Origin: Pseudomonas sp.
GTDB lineage: Bacteria; Pseudomonadota; Gammaproteobacteria; Pseudomonadales; Pseudomonadaceae
Reading direction: 5' to 3'
NCBI GenBank assembly: GCA_030603065.1
Contig: JAUVYN010000024.1
Span: 1 to 41,039 of the forward strand
Length of the DNA: 41,039 nucleotides
Of this stretch, positions 16,712 through 25,764 are shown piece after piece (within the stretch, counting starts at the first letter, position 1; every line of letters begins with the position of its first letter). Under the pieces are notes generated by a model. It made no database searches. It saw only the letters and a program-made list of their open reading frames with translations, and was not told where the DNA came from. Position numbers and translations under genes: made by a program.

Positions 16712-16820
16712 ACATGTGGTCACTCCGCTACGTGAGTGACCCATGGGCCGGGGAACTCCCCCGCCGCTTCCCGCCTCGCCAATTGGGGCGAATCGTCATG
16801 TCAAGTGAGGGCTTTACCTT
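16712..16820 (+). promoter_or_regulatory. Structured 5' leader of rmf (candidate rmf RNA motif)
   Basis: Three hairpins follow one another before rmf. The first is GGTCACTC (16718-16725) with GAGTGACC (16734-16741), extended by ATG/CAT outside a one-base bulge. The second is GGGG (16750-16753) with CCCC (16758-16761). The third is TCGCC (16776-16780) with GGCGA (16787-16791). A conserved RNA called the rmf motif is known from comparative genomics in the 5' UTRs of Pseudomonas rmf genes; position and organism fit, but I could not compare with its consensus. Weak promoter boxes (TTGGCC at 16651, TACAAC at 16675) lie upstream. Confidence 0.55.
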
Positions 16821-17036
16821 ATGAGAAGACTCAAGCGTGATCCGATGGAACGAGCATTTCTACGCGGTTATCAACACGGTGTACACGGCAAATCTCAAGA
16901 CGCCTGCCCCTTCACCAACGCTGCCACGCGCCAGAACTGGATCAATGGTTGGCGCGAGGGTCGTTCCGACCACTGGGACGGCCTGACCGGCATCTCCGGT
17001 GTGCATCGACTCAACGAGATGCGCGCGGTAGGCTGA
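16821..17036 (+). CDS. rmf: Ribosome modulation factor
   Basis: This encodes a 71-aa basic protein. The sequence MRRLKRDPMERAFLRGYQHG followed by CPF, RQNWINGWREGR and the tail closely fits the Rmf family (E. coli 55 aa, Pseudomonas about 70 aa). Rmf binds the 30S platform near the anti-Shine-Dalgarno and turns 70S ribosomes into 100S hibernating dimers in stationary phase. A GAGGG about 10 bases upstream of the ATG is the likely ribosome site, just after the structured leader. Flanked by rlmKL (divergent) and pyrD (convergent). Confidence 0.95.
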   Translation: MRRLKRDPMERAFLRGYQHGVHGKSQDACPFTNAATRQNWINGWREGRSDHWDGLTGISGVHRLNEMRAVG

Positions 17037-17065
17037 CTACTCCGTAACGACACGATTTCTCCCAG

Positions 17066-17140
17066 GGCGCTCTTCCAAAGCGCCGGGCCTTCAGGGCCCA
17101 CCGGCCCCCGTTCAGCGGGGGCCACCAAAGCCCGGCCGGG
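17066..17140. repeat. Cluster of GC-rich hairpins between convergent rmf and pyrD
   Basis: Four dyads follow in 75 bases: GGCGCT (17066-17071)/AGCGCC (17079-17084); GGGCC (17085-17089)/GGCCC (17095-17099); GGCCCCCG (17103-17110)/CGGGGGCC (17116-17123) with loop TTCAG; and the palindrome CCCGGCCGGG (17131-17140). None has a T run. Together they probably form the 3' end of rmf and pyrD mRNAs. Confidence 0.6.
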
Positions 17141-17151
17141 CCAGACATCCT

Positions 17152-18171
17152 TCAGCGCATCGCCGCAATCGCCTCCACGCACTCCCCGATCAGCTCCGGC
17201 CCGCGGTAGATGAACCCGCTGTAGAGCTGCACGAGACTCGCCCCGGCGCGCAGTTTCTCCACCGCATCAGCCCCGGTCATGATCCCCCCGACACCGATGA
17301 TCGGCAGACGGCCGCCGAGCGCACCCGCCAGCGTGCGAATCACCTCGGTGGACGCCTCCGTCAGTGGCCCGCCTGACAGGCCGCCGGCTTCCTCCGCATG
17401 CTCCAGCCCGGCCACCGCGGTACGATCGAGCGTCGTGTTGGTGGCAATGACCGCGTCCATTCCGCACTCGACCAGCGTGGTTGCGACCAGGCTTACCTCT
17501 TCCGCGGTCATGTCCGGGGCGATCTTGATCGCGACCGGCACATAATTCCCGTGCAACGCCTGCAGCTCGAGCTGGCACTGCTTGATCTGCGCCAACAGCC
17601 GACTGAGCGTTTCGCCGTACTGCAGCGTGCGCAGGCCAGGGGTGTTGGGAGAAGACAGGTTAACCGTGACATAGCTGGCAACCGGGTAGACCTTGCGCAG
17701 GCAGTACAGGTAGTCATCTACCGCGTTCTCCACCGGAGTGCTGGCATTCTTGCCGATATTGATGCCCAGCACCCCGCTGTAACGCACAGCCGACAGCCGC
17801 TCGAGCAGCGCATCGACTCCCCAATTGTTGAACCCCATACGATTGATGATCGCCTCGCGCTCCGGAAGCCGGAACATCCTGGGCTTGGGATTGCCGGGTT
17901 GCGGTCGAGGCGTGACGGTGCCGACTTCAAGAAAACCGAAGCCGAGCGCAGCCAGGCCGTCAACTGCGATACCGTTCTTGTCGAGCCCTGCCGCCAGGCC
18001 TACCGGGTTATCGAAGGTCAGGCCCATTACCTCGACCGGCTGGGTGTGTACCGGCCGGGCCAGATGCCGGGCAAGGCCTAGCCGGCCGGCAGCACCGATG
18101 CTGTCCAGGGCCAGATCATGAGAGGTTTCGGCGGGCAGACGAAACAGCAGGGAACGCAGTGTGGAGTACAT
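17152..18171 (-). CDS. pyrD: Dihydroorotate dehydrogenase (quinone), class 2
   Basis: This encodes 339 aa. The N-terminal amphipathic helices ([20 protein letters not shown]) anchor the enzyme to the inner membrane and form the quinone tunnel, the mark of class 2 enzymes. FMN-binding and catalytic motifs are [41 protein letters not shown] (catalytic Ser174), IKIAPDM, NTT and [13 protein letters not shown]. It oxidises dihydroorotate to orotate, the fourth step of pyrimidine synthesis, passing electrons to ubiquinone. It lies 46 bases downstream of the DUF2835 gene and may be read through from gdhB. Confidence 0.96.
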   Translation of the reverse strand: MYSTLRSLLFRLPAETSHDLALDSIGAAGRLGLARHLARPVHTQPVEVMGLTFDNPVGLAAGLDKNGIAVDGLAALGFGFLEVGTVTPRPQPGNPKPRMFRLPEREAIINRMGFNNWGVDALLERLSAVRYSGVLGINIGKNASTPVENAVDDYLYCLRKVYPVASYVTVNLSSPNTPGLRTLQYGETLSRLLAQIKQCQLELQALHGNYVPVAIKIAPDMTAEEVSLVATTLVECGMDAVIATNTTLDRTAVAGLEHAEEAGGLSGGPLTEASTEVIRTLAGALGGRLPIIGVGGIMTGADAVEKLRAGASLVQLYSGFIYRGPELIGECVEAIAAMR

Positions 18172-18217
18172 GGCAGGCGAGCCTTGGTGATCGATGACGA
18201 CGCGCCAGTATACCGGT

Positions 18218-18442
18218 TCAGTCGGTAATACGCTCCAGCGACAGCAGCTTGCCTTCCGGGGTGAAGCGCATTACGAAACTCCCGTAGATACCCTCATGGG
18301 TGAGGAAGGGCCGTAGGTGGTGGGCCGGCAGGCTGATCGACCTACCGTCCCGACTGTACATGAGCACCCGCTGGGCGCTGCCCTGGTACCAGGCCAGGTA
18401 GCGCTCGGCAGACAACGCCAGGTCAAAGATCAACTGCTGCAT
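18218..18442 (-). CDS. Small DUF2835-family protein
   Basis: This encodes a 74-aa soluble protein with no signal peptide. The pattern [45 protein letters not shown] is the DUF2835 signature found in gamma-proteobacteria; no function is known. Its ATG lies inside the end of gdhB (13-base overlap), with GGAG five bases upstream in gdhB coding sequence, so it is translated from the gdhB mRNA. The tight link with gdhB suggests a common regulation but proves no shared role. Confidence 0.85.
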   Translation of the reverse strand: MQQLIFDLALSAERYLAWYQGSAQRVLMYSRDGRSISLPAHHLRPFLTHEGIYGSFVMRFTPEGKLLSLERITD

Positions 18443-21400
18443 GGGGCTCCGGATACCGCCTGCCTCGAACTCTGCGCCAGATCCAGCAACTCGCGAATGG
18501 CCACCGAGACCATAGGGTAGTCGCCCGCACCGGCGCTTTTCAGTTCTAGAAGCATCGCATGCCAGCGCTGCACCATCAATCGATTGACTTCGAGCCAGGG
18601 CTCGACCGTCTCGGCAACGTCCGAGTCTTCACCTGCGGCCTGCAGGGCCGCCACCGTCATGCTGCGAACCTGAGCATCGAGATCATCCCGATAGCTTTCC
18701 CTTGCCAGTGCCTGCCAGTGGTTTTCCACCGAAAGATTCTGAATCAGCTGGGCGAACCAGGGCAGTTGCAGCTCGCTTCCAAGGGCGAAGAACACCCGTG
18801 CCACGTGCTCGACATCGCGGTCGGTCGCCTCGGCTGCCTCGATGATGCCGAGCATCGTGTAGAAATGCGCGGTTCCTGCAACGAACTGCGCCAGCTCTTC
18901 CGGTACACCGGCACTACGGTAATTATCGAAGCGCGTCTGCCAGATGGCCTGCACCGGCCCCTCGAACAGGCTGCTGAAGTCACGACTCAGCGCTTCGATC
19001 CGCGGCGCGAAGTGTTCCACCTCCTGTGCCGGATTGAGGTCGCGACGGCGATTGCGGATGAACCAGCGAGTCGCCCTGCGGCCGAGCCGCACCAGGTCAC
19101 TCATCAGGTCGAACTGGACCCTGGGTGCGACCTGATAGTCGAGCGCTTCGATCGCAGCGAAACGCTCACCGAGACGGAATACGTCGCGAGCCACCACGTA
19201 GGCCCTCGCCACATCGCTGGGCAAGGCGCCAGTCGATTGCTCGATTCTTCGCAGAAAAGTGATGCCCATATGGTTGACCAGGTCATTGGCCAGCTGAGTC
19301 GCGATGATCTCACGCCGCAGTCGATGCTCACCGAGCTGCTTCGAATACTCCTCCACCAGCAGCGCGGGGAAAGCGGTGGCGATTTCCCGGCCAATGTAAG
19401 GGTCATCGGTAATCGGCGACGCGGCAAGCGTCTGCTTGAGATCGGCTTTGGAATAGGAAATCAGGATCGACAGTTCCGGCCGGGTCAGCCCCCTCCCGGC
19501 GGCGGAGCGATCAGCCAGGTGCTCATCGTCTGGAATGAATTCCAGCGCCCTGTCGAGCTTGCCGCTGGCCTCCATCGCCGTAATGAAGCGACGGTATTCG
19601 GCCATCGCCTGACGGGCCTGCTGCTCCGCCAGGCTGATCGCCTGAGTCTGCTTGTAGTTGTTCGCCAGCACCAGACCCGCCACCTCCTCGGTCATGCTCG
19701 CCAGCAGCGCGTTGCGCTGTTTCGACGTCATGTCCTGGGCAGCAACCACTTCGTTGAGCAGGATCTTGATGTTCACTTCATGGTCGGAACAGTCCACACC
19801 GCCCGCATTGTCTATGAAGTCGGTATTCACTGCCCCGCCATTGAGGGCATATTCGATGCGTCCGCGCTGGGTCATCCCCAGGTTGCCGCCCTCCCCGACT
19901 ACCTTGCAACGCAACTCGCGGCCGTCGACCCGCAGATTGTCGTTGCTCTTGTCACCAGCCTCCGCGTGGGTCTCGGTAGAGGCCTTCACGTAGGTACCTA
20001 TCCCGCCGTTCCAGATCAGATCCACCGGCGCCTTGAGCAGCCGGTTGATCAGTTCGGCCGGCGTCAGACTGTCCTCGCTTATATCAAGGCACTGTTTCAT
20101 TTGCGGCGTCAGGCGAATCTGCTTGAGACTACGGGGGAATACGCCGCCCCCTTCGGATATAAGCCCCGCATCGTAGTCCGCCCATGTGGACCGCGGCAGT
20201 GCGTAAAGCCGTTCGCGCTCGAGGTAACTGCGCTCGGGGTCCGGATCCGGGTCGATGAATATGTGCTGGTGGTTGAATGCTGCGACCAGCTTGAGGGTAC
20301 GCGAACGCAGCAGGCCATTGCCGAATACATCACCGGCCATATCGCCAATCCCGAGCACGGTGATTGGCTCCTTCTGCACATCAATGCCCAGTTCACGGAA
20401 ATGCCGCTGCACGGACACCCAGGCTCCACGAGCGGTGATACCCATCTGCTTGTGGTCATAACCGGCCGAGCCACCAGACGCGAAGGCATCGCCGAGCCAG
20501 AAGCCGTATTCTGCGGCAATGCCGTTGGCGATGTCCGAAAAGCTCGCCGTACCCTTGTCCGCCGCCACTACCAGATAGGGATCGTCCTCGTCATAGCGAA
20601 TCACCTGCGGCGGCGGCACGACCTGACCGTCAACCAGATTGTCGGTCAGATCAAGAAGGCCCCGAATAAACAGCTTGTAACAGGCGATCGCCTCCTGCTG
20701 AATCTCGTCACGGCTTCCGCTCGCCGGCAATCGACGGGGCACGAAGCCGCCCTTCGCACCAACCGGCACGATCACTGCGTTCTTGACCTGCTGGGCCTTC
20801 ACCAGCCCCAGGACCTCGGTGCGATAGTCCTCTTCGCGATCCGACCAGCGCAGCCCCCCACGGGCGACCTTGCCGCCCCGCAGGTGCACGCCTTCGAAAC
20901 GCGGCGAGTAGACATAGATCTCGTACATCAGCCGCGGCTCCGGCAGCTCCGGGATCCGCATGGGGTCAAGCTTGATACTGATGTAGTCCTTGGGCTGCCC
21001 CTCCTCGGCGAGTTGGTAGAAATTGGTGCGCAGGGTTGCCTTGATCAGATCGAGATAGCGACGCAGGATCCGGTCCTCGTTGAGCACCGCCACGTTGTCC
21101 AGCGCCCCGATGATGGCACGCTCCAGCCGTTCCTCGAGCTCCGCGCCGGACGGCTTGCGCGACAGATAGAACCGCGTCTTGAACAAGCGTACCAGTTCCC
21201 GCGCGATGTCCGAATGGGTCACCAGGGTGTTGGCCAGATAGGGCAGTTCGAAACCCATGCGGATCTGCTTGATGTAACGGGCATAGGTTCTCAGCAGCGC
21301 CACCTCGCGCCAGCTCATGTTGGCCAGCAATACCAGACGGTTGAACGCGTCGTTCTCCGCATGACCGCGCCAGACCGCCGTGAAAGCATCGCGGAACAAC

Positions 21401-23289
21401 TGATTCACCTCCTGGATATCGCGGTCGCTATCCAATGCATAGGTGAACTCGAAATCATGAATCCAGAAGGTTCGCCCGTCAGAGCGACGCACGCTGAAGG
21501 GAAACTCGCCCATCACCCGCAGGCCGAGGTTCTCGAGGATCGGCATGACATCCGAAAGCGGCAGGGGCTCGTCGATATGATAGAGCTTGCAATGCAGCAC
21601 TCCACTTTTTTGCGTCAGAGGCTGGTAGAAACTCATGGCAAGCGGTTCGTTCTCGTCCAGAGCAAGCAGATGCTGAAGGTCGACCACTGCCGAGGCGGTA
21701 GTGAAACGCTCACTGTATCCGGCCTGAAAGCTGGCCCCGAAGGCGTTCCATGCGTCGATCGCAGCGCCTTCTCCCAGCGTTTCATGAAGGCGGTCGCGAA
21801 GATCGTCGTGCCAGTTGCGACAGGTCTGGATCACTTCATGCTCGAGCCGCGCCTGATCGACCTGCACCGGCTGGGTCGGGTCGACCCGAAGAATGAACTG
21901 GGTACGGGTAAGAACGGACTCGGAGAAATAGGTCCAGAACTCGCATTCGGTCGAGTTGAGCCGCTGCATCAGGACCTGCTGGATGCGCGTCCTGATGTCG
22001 GTCGAGTACAGGTCTCGCGGAACGAACACCAGGCAGTAATAAAAGCGCCCGTAATTGCCGCGACGCAGGAACAGCCGAATCCGGGCCCGTTCCTGAATCT
22101 GCACGATAGCCAGCGCGGTGTCGCGCAGCACCTCGCTTGACATCTGAAACAGATCATCCCGAGGCAACACCTGCAGTACCCGATCCAGCTCCTTTCCGAG
22201 GTGACTGCGACGTTCGAGCCCAAGCTCCTCGCGGACCCGGGCAACCTTTTGCCGCAGATAGGGGATGCGATCGATGTTGTCACTATAAACCCTTGAAGTG
22301 TACAGCCCCATGAAGCGGTGCTCACGCATGACCCGGCCCTCGGCATCAAGCTCTCGAATCGAGACGTAGTCCGGATAGGCCGGACGATGCACTCGGCTGA
22401 AGCGGGAGGCCTTGGCGAAGGACAGCAGCAAAGGCGCGCGCAGATAATCGATCACCTGCTCCGGCAAGCCCTCTAGCGAGTCCTCCAGCGGATCGTGCGC
22501 GCAGATTCCCAGGCTACGCGACAGATCCAGGCCGAGACGCGCCTCGGGCAGGCCCTGCTCGATCTGAAAGCACTCGTAGCCAAGAAAGGTGAAATGGTCG
22601 TCGAGCAGCCATTGGAGAAACTCTATGGTTTCCTCGCGCTCCATCTCCTGCGCGCGAAGTTCTCCGGCTTGAAGTGCCGAGACCAGGTTGCGCATGCGAT
22701 CCTGCATCGGGGAGAAGTCGGCCACCGCAGCGCGAACGTGGGCCAGCGCCTCGGCAATACCCTGCTGCACCTCCTTCAGTTCGACGGCGCTGGTACAACG
22801 ATCGATCTCGATGAACATTACCGACTCGTCGCGTATGCCTGGGCCATCGACGCCGGGCTCGAGCAGTGCCAGAAGGCGACCGTCCTTGTCACGCTGGACG
22901 CGCATGACGCTGTTCTGCAAAGTGTGAATCAGCTTGCCCTGACGCTTGAGCTCCATGCGGACCGAGTCGACCAGAAACGGCAGGTCGGGCTGGATCAGCT
23001 CCACCACCGAATGGGTGGTCTGCCAGCCATGCTGCTGGGTATCGGGGTTCAGCACGCGCAGCTTCGGCTGGGTTCCATCAAAGTCCTGCAGGAAACGCCA
23101 GGCGGCCAGGGTACAGCCGATCAGGTCGGAATCATGACGTTCCAGCAGCTCATCCAGCGGAACGATCCCGAAGAACTGCCGGGCGAAGCGGGCAAGGTCG
23201 CCCTGCTGCGACTCTTCGGCATGAGAAGCCAGACGTTCGAGCAATACATCTATGAACTCGGCCTTGCTGTCGGCACTGAAAGACGCCAT
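18430..23289 (-). CDS. gdhB: NAD-specific glutamate dehydrogenase, large (180-kDa class)
   Basis: This encodes 1,619 aa, the usual size of the Pseudomonas/Caulobacter large NAD-GDH. N-terminal ACT-like regulatory segments (about 30-700) precede the catalytic core, where LRGGKVARGGLRWSDR, DYRTEVLGLVKAQQVKNAV and PVGAKGGFV form the glutamate and catalytic-lysine site, followed by the NAD domain with GIGDMAGDVFGNG and a helical C-terminal domain. It deaminates glutamate to 2-oxoglutarate and ammonium, allowing growth on arginine and glutamate; the P. aeruginosa enzyme is known to be activated by arginine. GGAGG six bases before the ATG at 23289 fixes the start over an in-frame ATG at 23328. Confidence 0.96.
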   Translation of the reverse strand: MASFSADSKAEFIDVLLERLASHAEESQQGDLARFARQFFGIVPLDELLERHDSDLIGCTLAAWRFLQDFDGTQPKLRVLNPDTQQHGWQTTHSVVELIQPDLPFLVDSVRMELKRQGKLIHTLQNSVMRVQRDKDGRLLALLEPGVDGPGIRDESVMFIEIDRCTSAVELKEVQQGIAEALAHVRAAVADFSPMQDRMRNLVSALQAGELRAQEMEREETIEFLQWLLDDHFTFLGYECFQIEQGLPEARLGLDLSRSLGICAHDPLEDSLEGLPEQVIDYLRAPLLLSFAKASRFSRVHRPAYPDYVSIRELDAEGRVMREHRFMGLYTSRVYSDNIDRIPYLRQKVARVREELGLERRSHLGKELDRVLQVLPRDDLFQMSSEVLRDTALAIVQIQERARIRLFLRRGNYGRFYYCLVFVPRDLYSTDIRTRIQQVLMQRLNSTECEFWTYFSESVLTRTQFILRVDPTQPVQVDQARLEHEVIQTCRNWHDDLRDRLHETLGEGAAIDAWNAFGASFQAGYSERFTTASAVVDLQHLLALDENEPLAMSFYQPLTQKSGVLHCKLYHIDEPLPLSDVMPILENLGLRVMGEFPFSVRRSDGRTFWIHDFEFTYALDSDRDIQEVNQLFRDAFTAVWRGHAENDAFNRLVLLANMSWREVALLRTYARYIKQIRMGFELPYLANTLVTHSDIARELVRLFKTRFYLSRKPSGAELEERLERAIIGALDNVAVLNEDRILRRYLDLIKATLRTNFYQLAEEGQPKDYISIKLDPMRIPELPEPRLMYEIYVYSPRFEGVHLRGGKVARGGLRWSDREEDYRTEVLGLVKAQQVKNAVIVPVGAKGGFVPRRLPASGSRDEIQQEAIACYKLFIRGLLDLTDNLVDGQVVPPPQVIRYDEDDPYLVVAADKGTASFSDIANGIAAEYGFWLGDAFASGGSAGYDHKQMGITARGAWVSVQRHFRELGIDVQKEPITVLGIGDMAGDVFGNGLLRSRTLKLVAAFNHQHIFIDPDPDPERSYLERERLYALPRSTWADYDAGLISEGGGVFPRSLKQIRLTPQMKQCLDISEDSLTPAELINRLLKAPVDLIWNGGIGTYVKASTETHAEAGDKSNDNLRVDGRELRCKVVGEGGNLGMTQRGRIEYALNGGAVNTDFIDNAGGVDCSDHEVNIKILLNEVVAAQDMTSKQRNALLASMTEEVAGLVLANNYKQTQAISLAEQQARQAMAEYRRFITAMEASGKLDRALEFIPDDEHLADRSAAGRGLTRPELSILISYSKADLKQTLAASPITDDPYIGREIATAFPALLVEEYSKQLGEHRLRREIIATQLANDLVNHMGITFLRRIEQSTGALPSDVARAYVVARDVFRLGERFAAIEALDYQVAPRVQFDLMSDLVRLGRRATRWFIRNRRRDLNPAQEVEHFAPRIEALSRDFSSLFEGPVQAIWQTRFDNYRSAGVPEELAQFVAGTAHFYTMLGIIEAAEATDRDVEHVARVFFALGSELQLPWFAQLIQNLSVENHWQALARESYRDDLDAQVRSMTVAALQAAGEDSDVAETVEPWLEVNRLMVQRWHAMLLELKSAGAGDYPMVSVAIRELLDLAQSSRQAVSGAPCSS

Positions 23290-23400
23290 GTAACCTCCGG
23301 GTGGAACCGCATATTTTTTTACCTTCAAGTTAGTCTAGACCAAAGGCTTTTCGGTAAAGTGACGTCTGGCAAGGAATCGATCGATCAGGGATACCCCTTC

Positions 23401-24360
23401 ATGAGTCATCGCGACGCACTGTTACAGCTGAAAACCTACATGGGAGAGCAGATTTTCGGGCAGGAGCAGCTGATCGAGCGCATCCTCATCTGTCTCCTCG
23501 CGGGCGGGCACGTTCTGGTCGAGGGCGCCCCGGGACTGGCCAAGACAAAGGCCATAAAGGTGCTATCCGATGCCATAGAGGCAGACTTTCATCGTATCCA
23601 GTTCACCCCGGACCTATTGCCTGCGGATATCACCGGAACCGAGATCTACCGTCCCGAAACCGCATCGTTCAGCTTCCAGCAGGGGCCAATCTTCCATCAT
23701 CTGATCCTTGCCGATGAAATCAACCGGGCTCCGGCCAAGGTGCAGTCGGCCCTGCTCGAAGCCATGGCCGAGCGCCAGGTCAGCATCGGCCGCGAGACCT
23801 GGCCTCTGCCGGAACTCTTCATGGTAATGGCCACCCAGAATCCGATCGAGCAGGAAGGTACCTATCCGCTCCCCGAAGCGCAGCTCGATCGTTTTCTCAT
23901 GCATGTGCGCATTGGCTTTCCCGATGCGGCGCTGGAGCGGCAGATCCTGCAGCTGGCGCGCGGCGAAGCACGGGGCATAGAAGCGAAAATAGAGCGGAAG
24001 CTGTCCCAGGCCACCATCCTGGCGGCACGCCAGGAAGTACTCGACCTGTTCATGGCCGATGCCGTAGAGGAGTATCTCGTACAGTTGATCATGGCCACCC
24101 GTCGGCCCGAGCTGTACAGCCCTCAACTGGCCGAATGGATCCAGCTGGGTGCCAGTCCGCGGGGCACCATCGCCCTTGATCGCTGCTCACGGGCCCATGC
24201 CTGGCTCGCCGGTCGCGACTTTGTCAGCCCGGAAGACGTGCAGGCGGTGGCGCACGACGTACTGCGCCACCGGCTGATGCTGAGCTTTGAGGCTGAAGCG
24301 GCGGGCATCGACCCCGATCGCTGCATCGCGCTGCTGCTCGAATCGGTCGCTGTGGTCTGA
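23401..24360 (+). CDS. moxR: MoxR-family AAA+ ATPase
   Basis: This encodes 319 aa. Walker A GAPGLAKT (42-49), Walker B LILADEINRA (Asp105, Glu106), sensor 1 ATQNPIEQEGTYPLPEAQLDRF and the arginine-finger region are complete. MoxR ATPases act as chaperones that activate partner proteins carrying von Willebrand A domains, here presumably the two encoded downstream. The ORF extends over 900 bases upstream antisense to gdhB; that part is rejected because the family's N-terminus begins at MSHRDALLQL. The next gene starts two bases after its stop. The ribosome site is weak. Divergent from gdhB across 111 bases that must hold both promoters. Confidence 0.93.
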   Translation: MSHRDALLQLKTYMGEQIFGQEQLIERILICLLAGGHVLVEGAPGLAKTKAIKVLSDAIEADFHRIQFTPDLLPADITGTEIYRPETASFSFQQGPIFHHLILADEINRAPAKVQSALLEAMAERQVSIGRETWPLPELFMVMATQNPIEQEGTYPLPEAQLDRFLMHVRIGFPDAALERQILQLARGEARGIEAKIERKLSQATILAARQEVLDLFMADAVEEYLVQLIMATRRPELYSPQLAEWIQLGASPRGTIALDRCSRAHAWLAGRDFVSPEDVQAVAHDVLRHRLMLSFEAEAAGIDPDRCIALLLESVAVV

Positions 24361-24361
24361 A

Positions 24362-25312
24362 ATGCAGCATGAATGGAGCGATCCGCTGGCCTGGCTGACG
24401 CTGGAGTGTCTACTCGAAGCACGCCAGCATTGCCGCAGCCTCCCACTGTTCAGTCGCCCGCTGCGTACCAGTCGCCAGACTGGCCGCCAGTATTCCCGGC
24501 TACGCGGACGGGGGGTGGATTTCGATCAGGTCCGTGCCTATGAGCCAGGGGATGACATCCGCAGCATCGACTGGCGCGTCACTGCACGCACCCAGAAGGT
24601 TCATACCAAGGTGTTCAATGAGGAGCGCGAACGCCCGGTGTTCATCCTCTGCGAGCAGAGCAGTCGGCTTTTCCTGGGGAGTCGCTACAGCTTCAAATCG
24701 GTAGTCGCGGCCCAAGCCTGCGCATTGATTGCCTGGACCGCACTGGCACACAACGACAGGATAGGCGGCATGGTGTTCGGCCCGGGCAACTGCCATGAAG
24801 TGCGTCCACGCCGCAGTCGGCAGGCCATTCTTCAGCTTTTCCGGCTACTGATAACCGCCAACAATGCGCTACGTGCCGGTGCGGACGCGCCGTTCGATAG
24901 CAGCAGCGAACCGCTTAACCTGGCGTTGCGGCACTGCCGTGAAGTGGTCCGGCCGGGAAGCATCCTTTACCTTCTGTGCGATACCTCTGCCATCGAGCAT
25001 CTCAACTCGTCACTGCTGATTCCCCTGGCCGCGCACAACGATCTGATCCTCTTGCCGGTTCACGATCCGCTCGATGCGCAGCTGCCCGACCGCGGCGAAC
25101 TCGAGTTCCGCCAGGGGGACGAGATACTGCGCATCGACACCCGTGATATCGCCGTGCGACAGGCCTACGCCGCACAATTCCAGATGCAACAACAGGCCTG
25201 GCAGCAGCTCGCCCGGCGCCTTGGCGCTGGACTCGCCCCTCTCGACACTCTGCGCCCAGCGGTGGATCAGCTGCAGAACCTGCTGCAACCCCGGCGGGGC
25301 CGACAGGCATGA
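24362..25312 (+). CDS. DUF58-domain protein of the MoxR/Bat operon
   Basis: This encodes 316 aa, soluble. The DUF58 signature GRQYSRLRGRGVDF followed by VRAYEPGDDIRSIDWRVTAR lies at 41-76, and the remainder folds as a degenerate VWA domain (VFILCEQSSRLFLG, where a full MIDAS would have DxSxS). DUF58 proteins always sit next to MoxR ATPases and are thought to be their partners. It starts one base after the moxR stop and ends in an ATGA overlap with the DUF4381 gene, so the operon is translationally coupled. Confidence 0.9.
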   Translation: MQHEWSDPLAWLTLECLLEARQHCRSLPLFSRPLRTSRQTGRQYSRLRGRGVDFDQVRAYEPGDDIRSIDWRVTARTQKVHTKVFNEERERPVFILCEQSSRLFLGSRYSFKSVVAAQACALIAWTALAHNDRIGGMVFGPGNCHEVRPRRSRQAILQLFRLLITANNALRAGADAPFDSSSEPLNLALRHCREVVRPGSILYLLCDTSAIEHLNSSLLIPLAAHNDLILLPVHDPLDAQLPDRGELEFRQGDEILRIDTRDIAVRQAYAAQFQMQQQAWQQLARRLGAGLAPLDTLRPAVDQLQNLLQPRRGRQA

Positions 25313-25764
25313 GTATGAGCCTGGAACTGATGCCTCCGGTGGCTCCGCCGCCGATCCCCTGGTGGCCACCGGCGCCCGGGTGGTGGCTGCTGCTCGGGCT
25401 GGCCCTCGTCCTGGCGCTGATGCTGCCGCTACTTGGCCGCTGGATGCGACTGCGACGCAAGCAGCGTCGACGCGCCCAGACGCTGCTTGCAGGCATTCCC
25501 GACACGCTGTCCGACCGCGAGTGGTTGACCGCAATGAATACATTGCTCAAACGCGTCGCCAAACATAAGGGTGAACTGCCTGCGACACGACTACACGGCG
25601 AAGCCTGGCTGGACTATCTTTGTGAATCCTACCCCAAACCCCAGCGATCGGCGCTGACCCCTCTCGCCAGCGGGCTGTACCAGAAGGCGCCCGAACTGAC
25701 GCCCGAGCAGCGCGCGCGACTGCGCCGTGAACTCAAACGCTGGCTGCGCCACAATCATGTTTGA
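25309..25764 (+). CDS. DUF4381 membrane protein of the MoxR/Bat operon
   Basis: This encodes 151 aa. A proline/tryptophan-rich N-terminus (MPPVAPPPIPWWPPAPGWW) leads into a single transmembrane helix at about 25-45, followed by a basic cytoplasmic stretch (RRKQRRRAQ) and a helical domain. This is the DUF4381 pattern found between DUF58 and BatA genes. Function unknown; it probably tethers the soluble parts to the membrane. The start overlaps the DUF58 stop (ATGA) and its end overlaps the next start by eight bases. Confidence 0.88.
   Translation: MSMSLELMPPVAPPPIPWWPPAPGWWLLLGLALVLALMLPLLGRWMRLRRKQRRRAQTLLAGIPDTLSDREWLTAMNTLLKRVAKHKGELPATRLHGEAWLDYLCESYPKPQRSALTPLASGLYQKAPELTPEQRARLRRELKRWLRHNHV

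Noticed and set aside
18559-22140. Very long open frame (1,193 codons) on the plus strand opposite gdhB
   Set aside because: It is exactly antisense to the well-supported gdhB, its translation is rich in His, Arg and Gln with no domain, and long antisense frames are common in high-G+C genes with strong codon bias.
22495-23400. Upstream extension of the MoxR ATPase frame
   Set aside because: The frame is open for about 300 codons before the MoxR start, but it is antisense to gdhB and the family's N-terminus begins at 23401.
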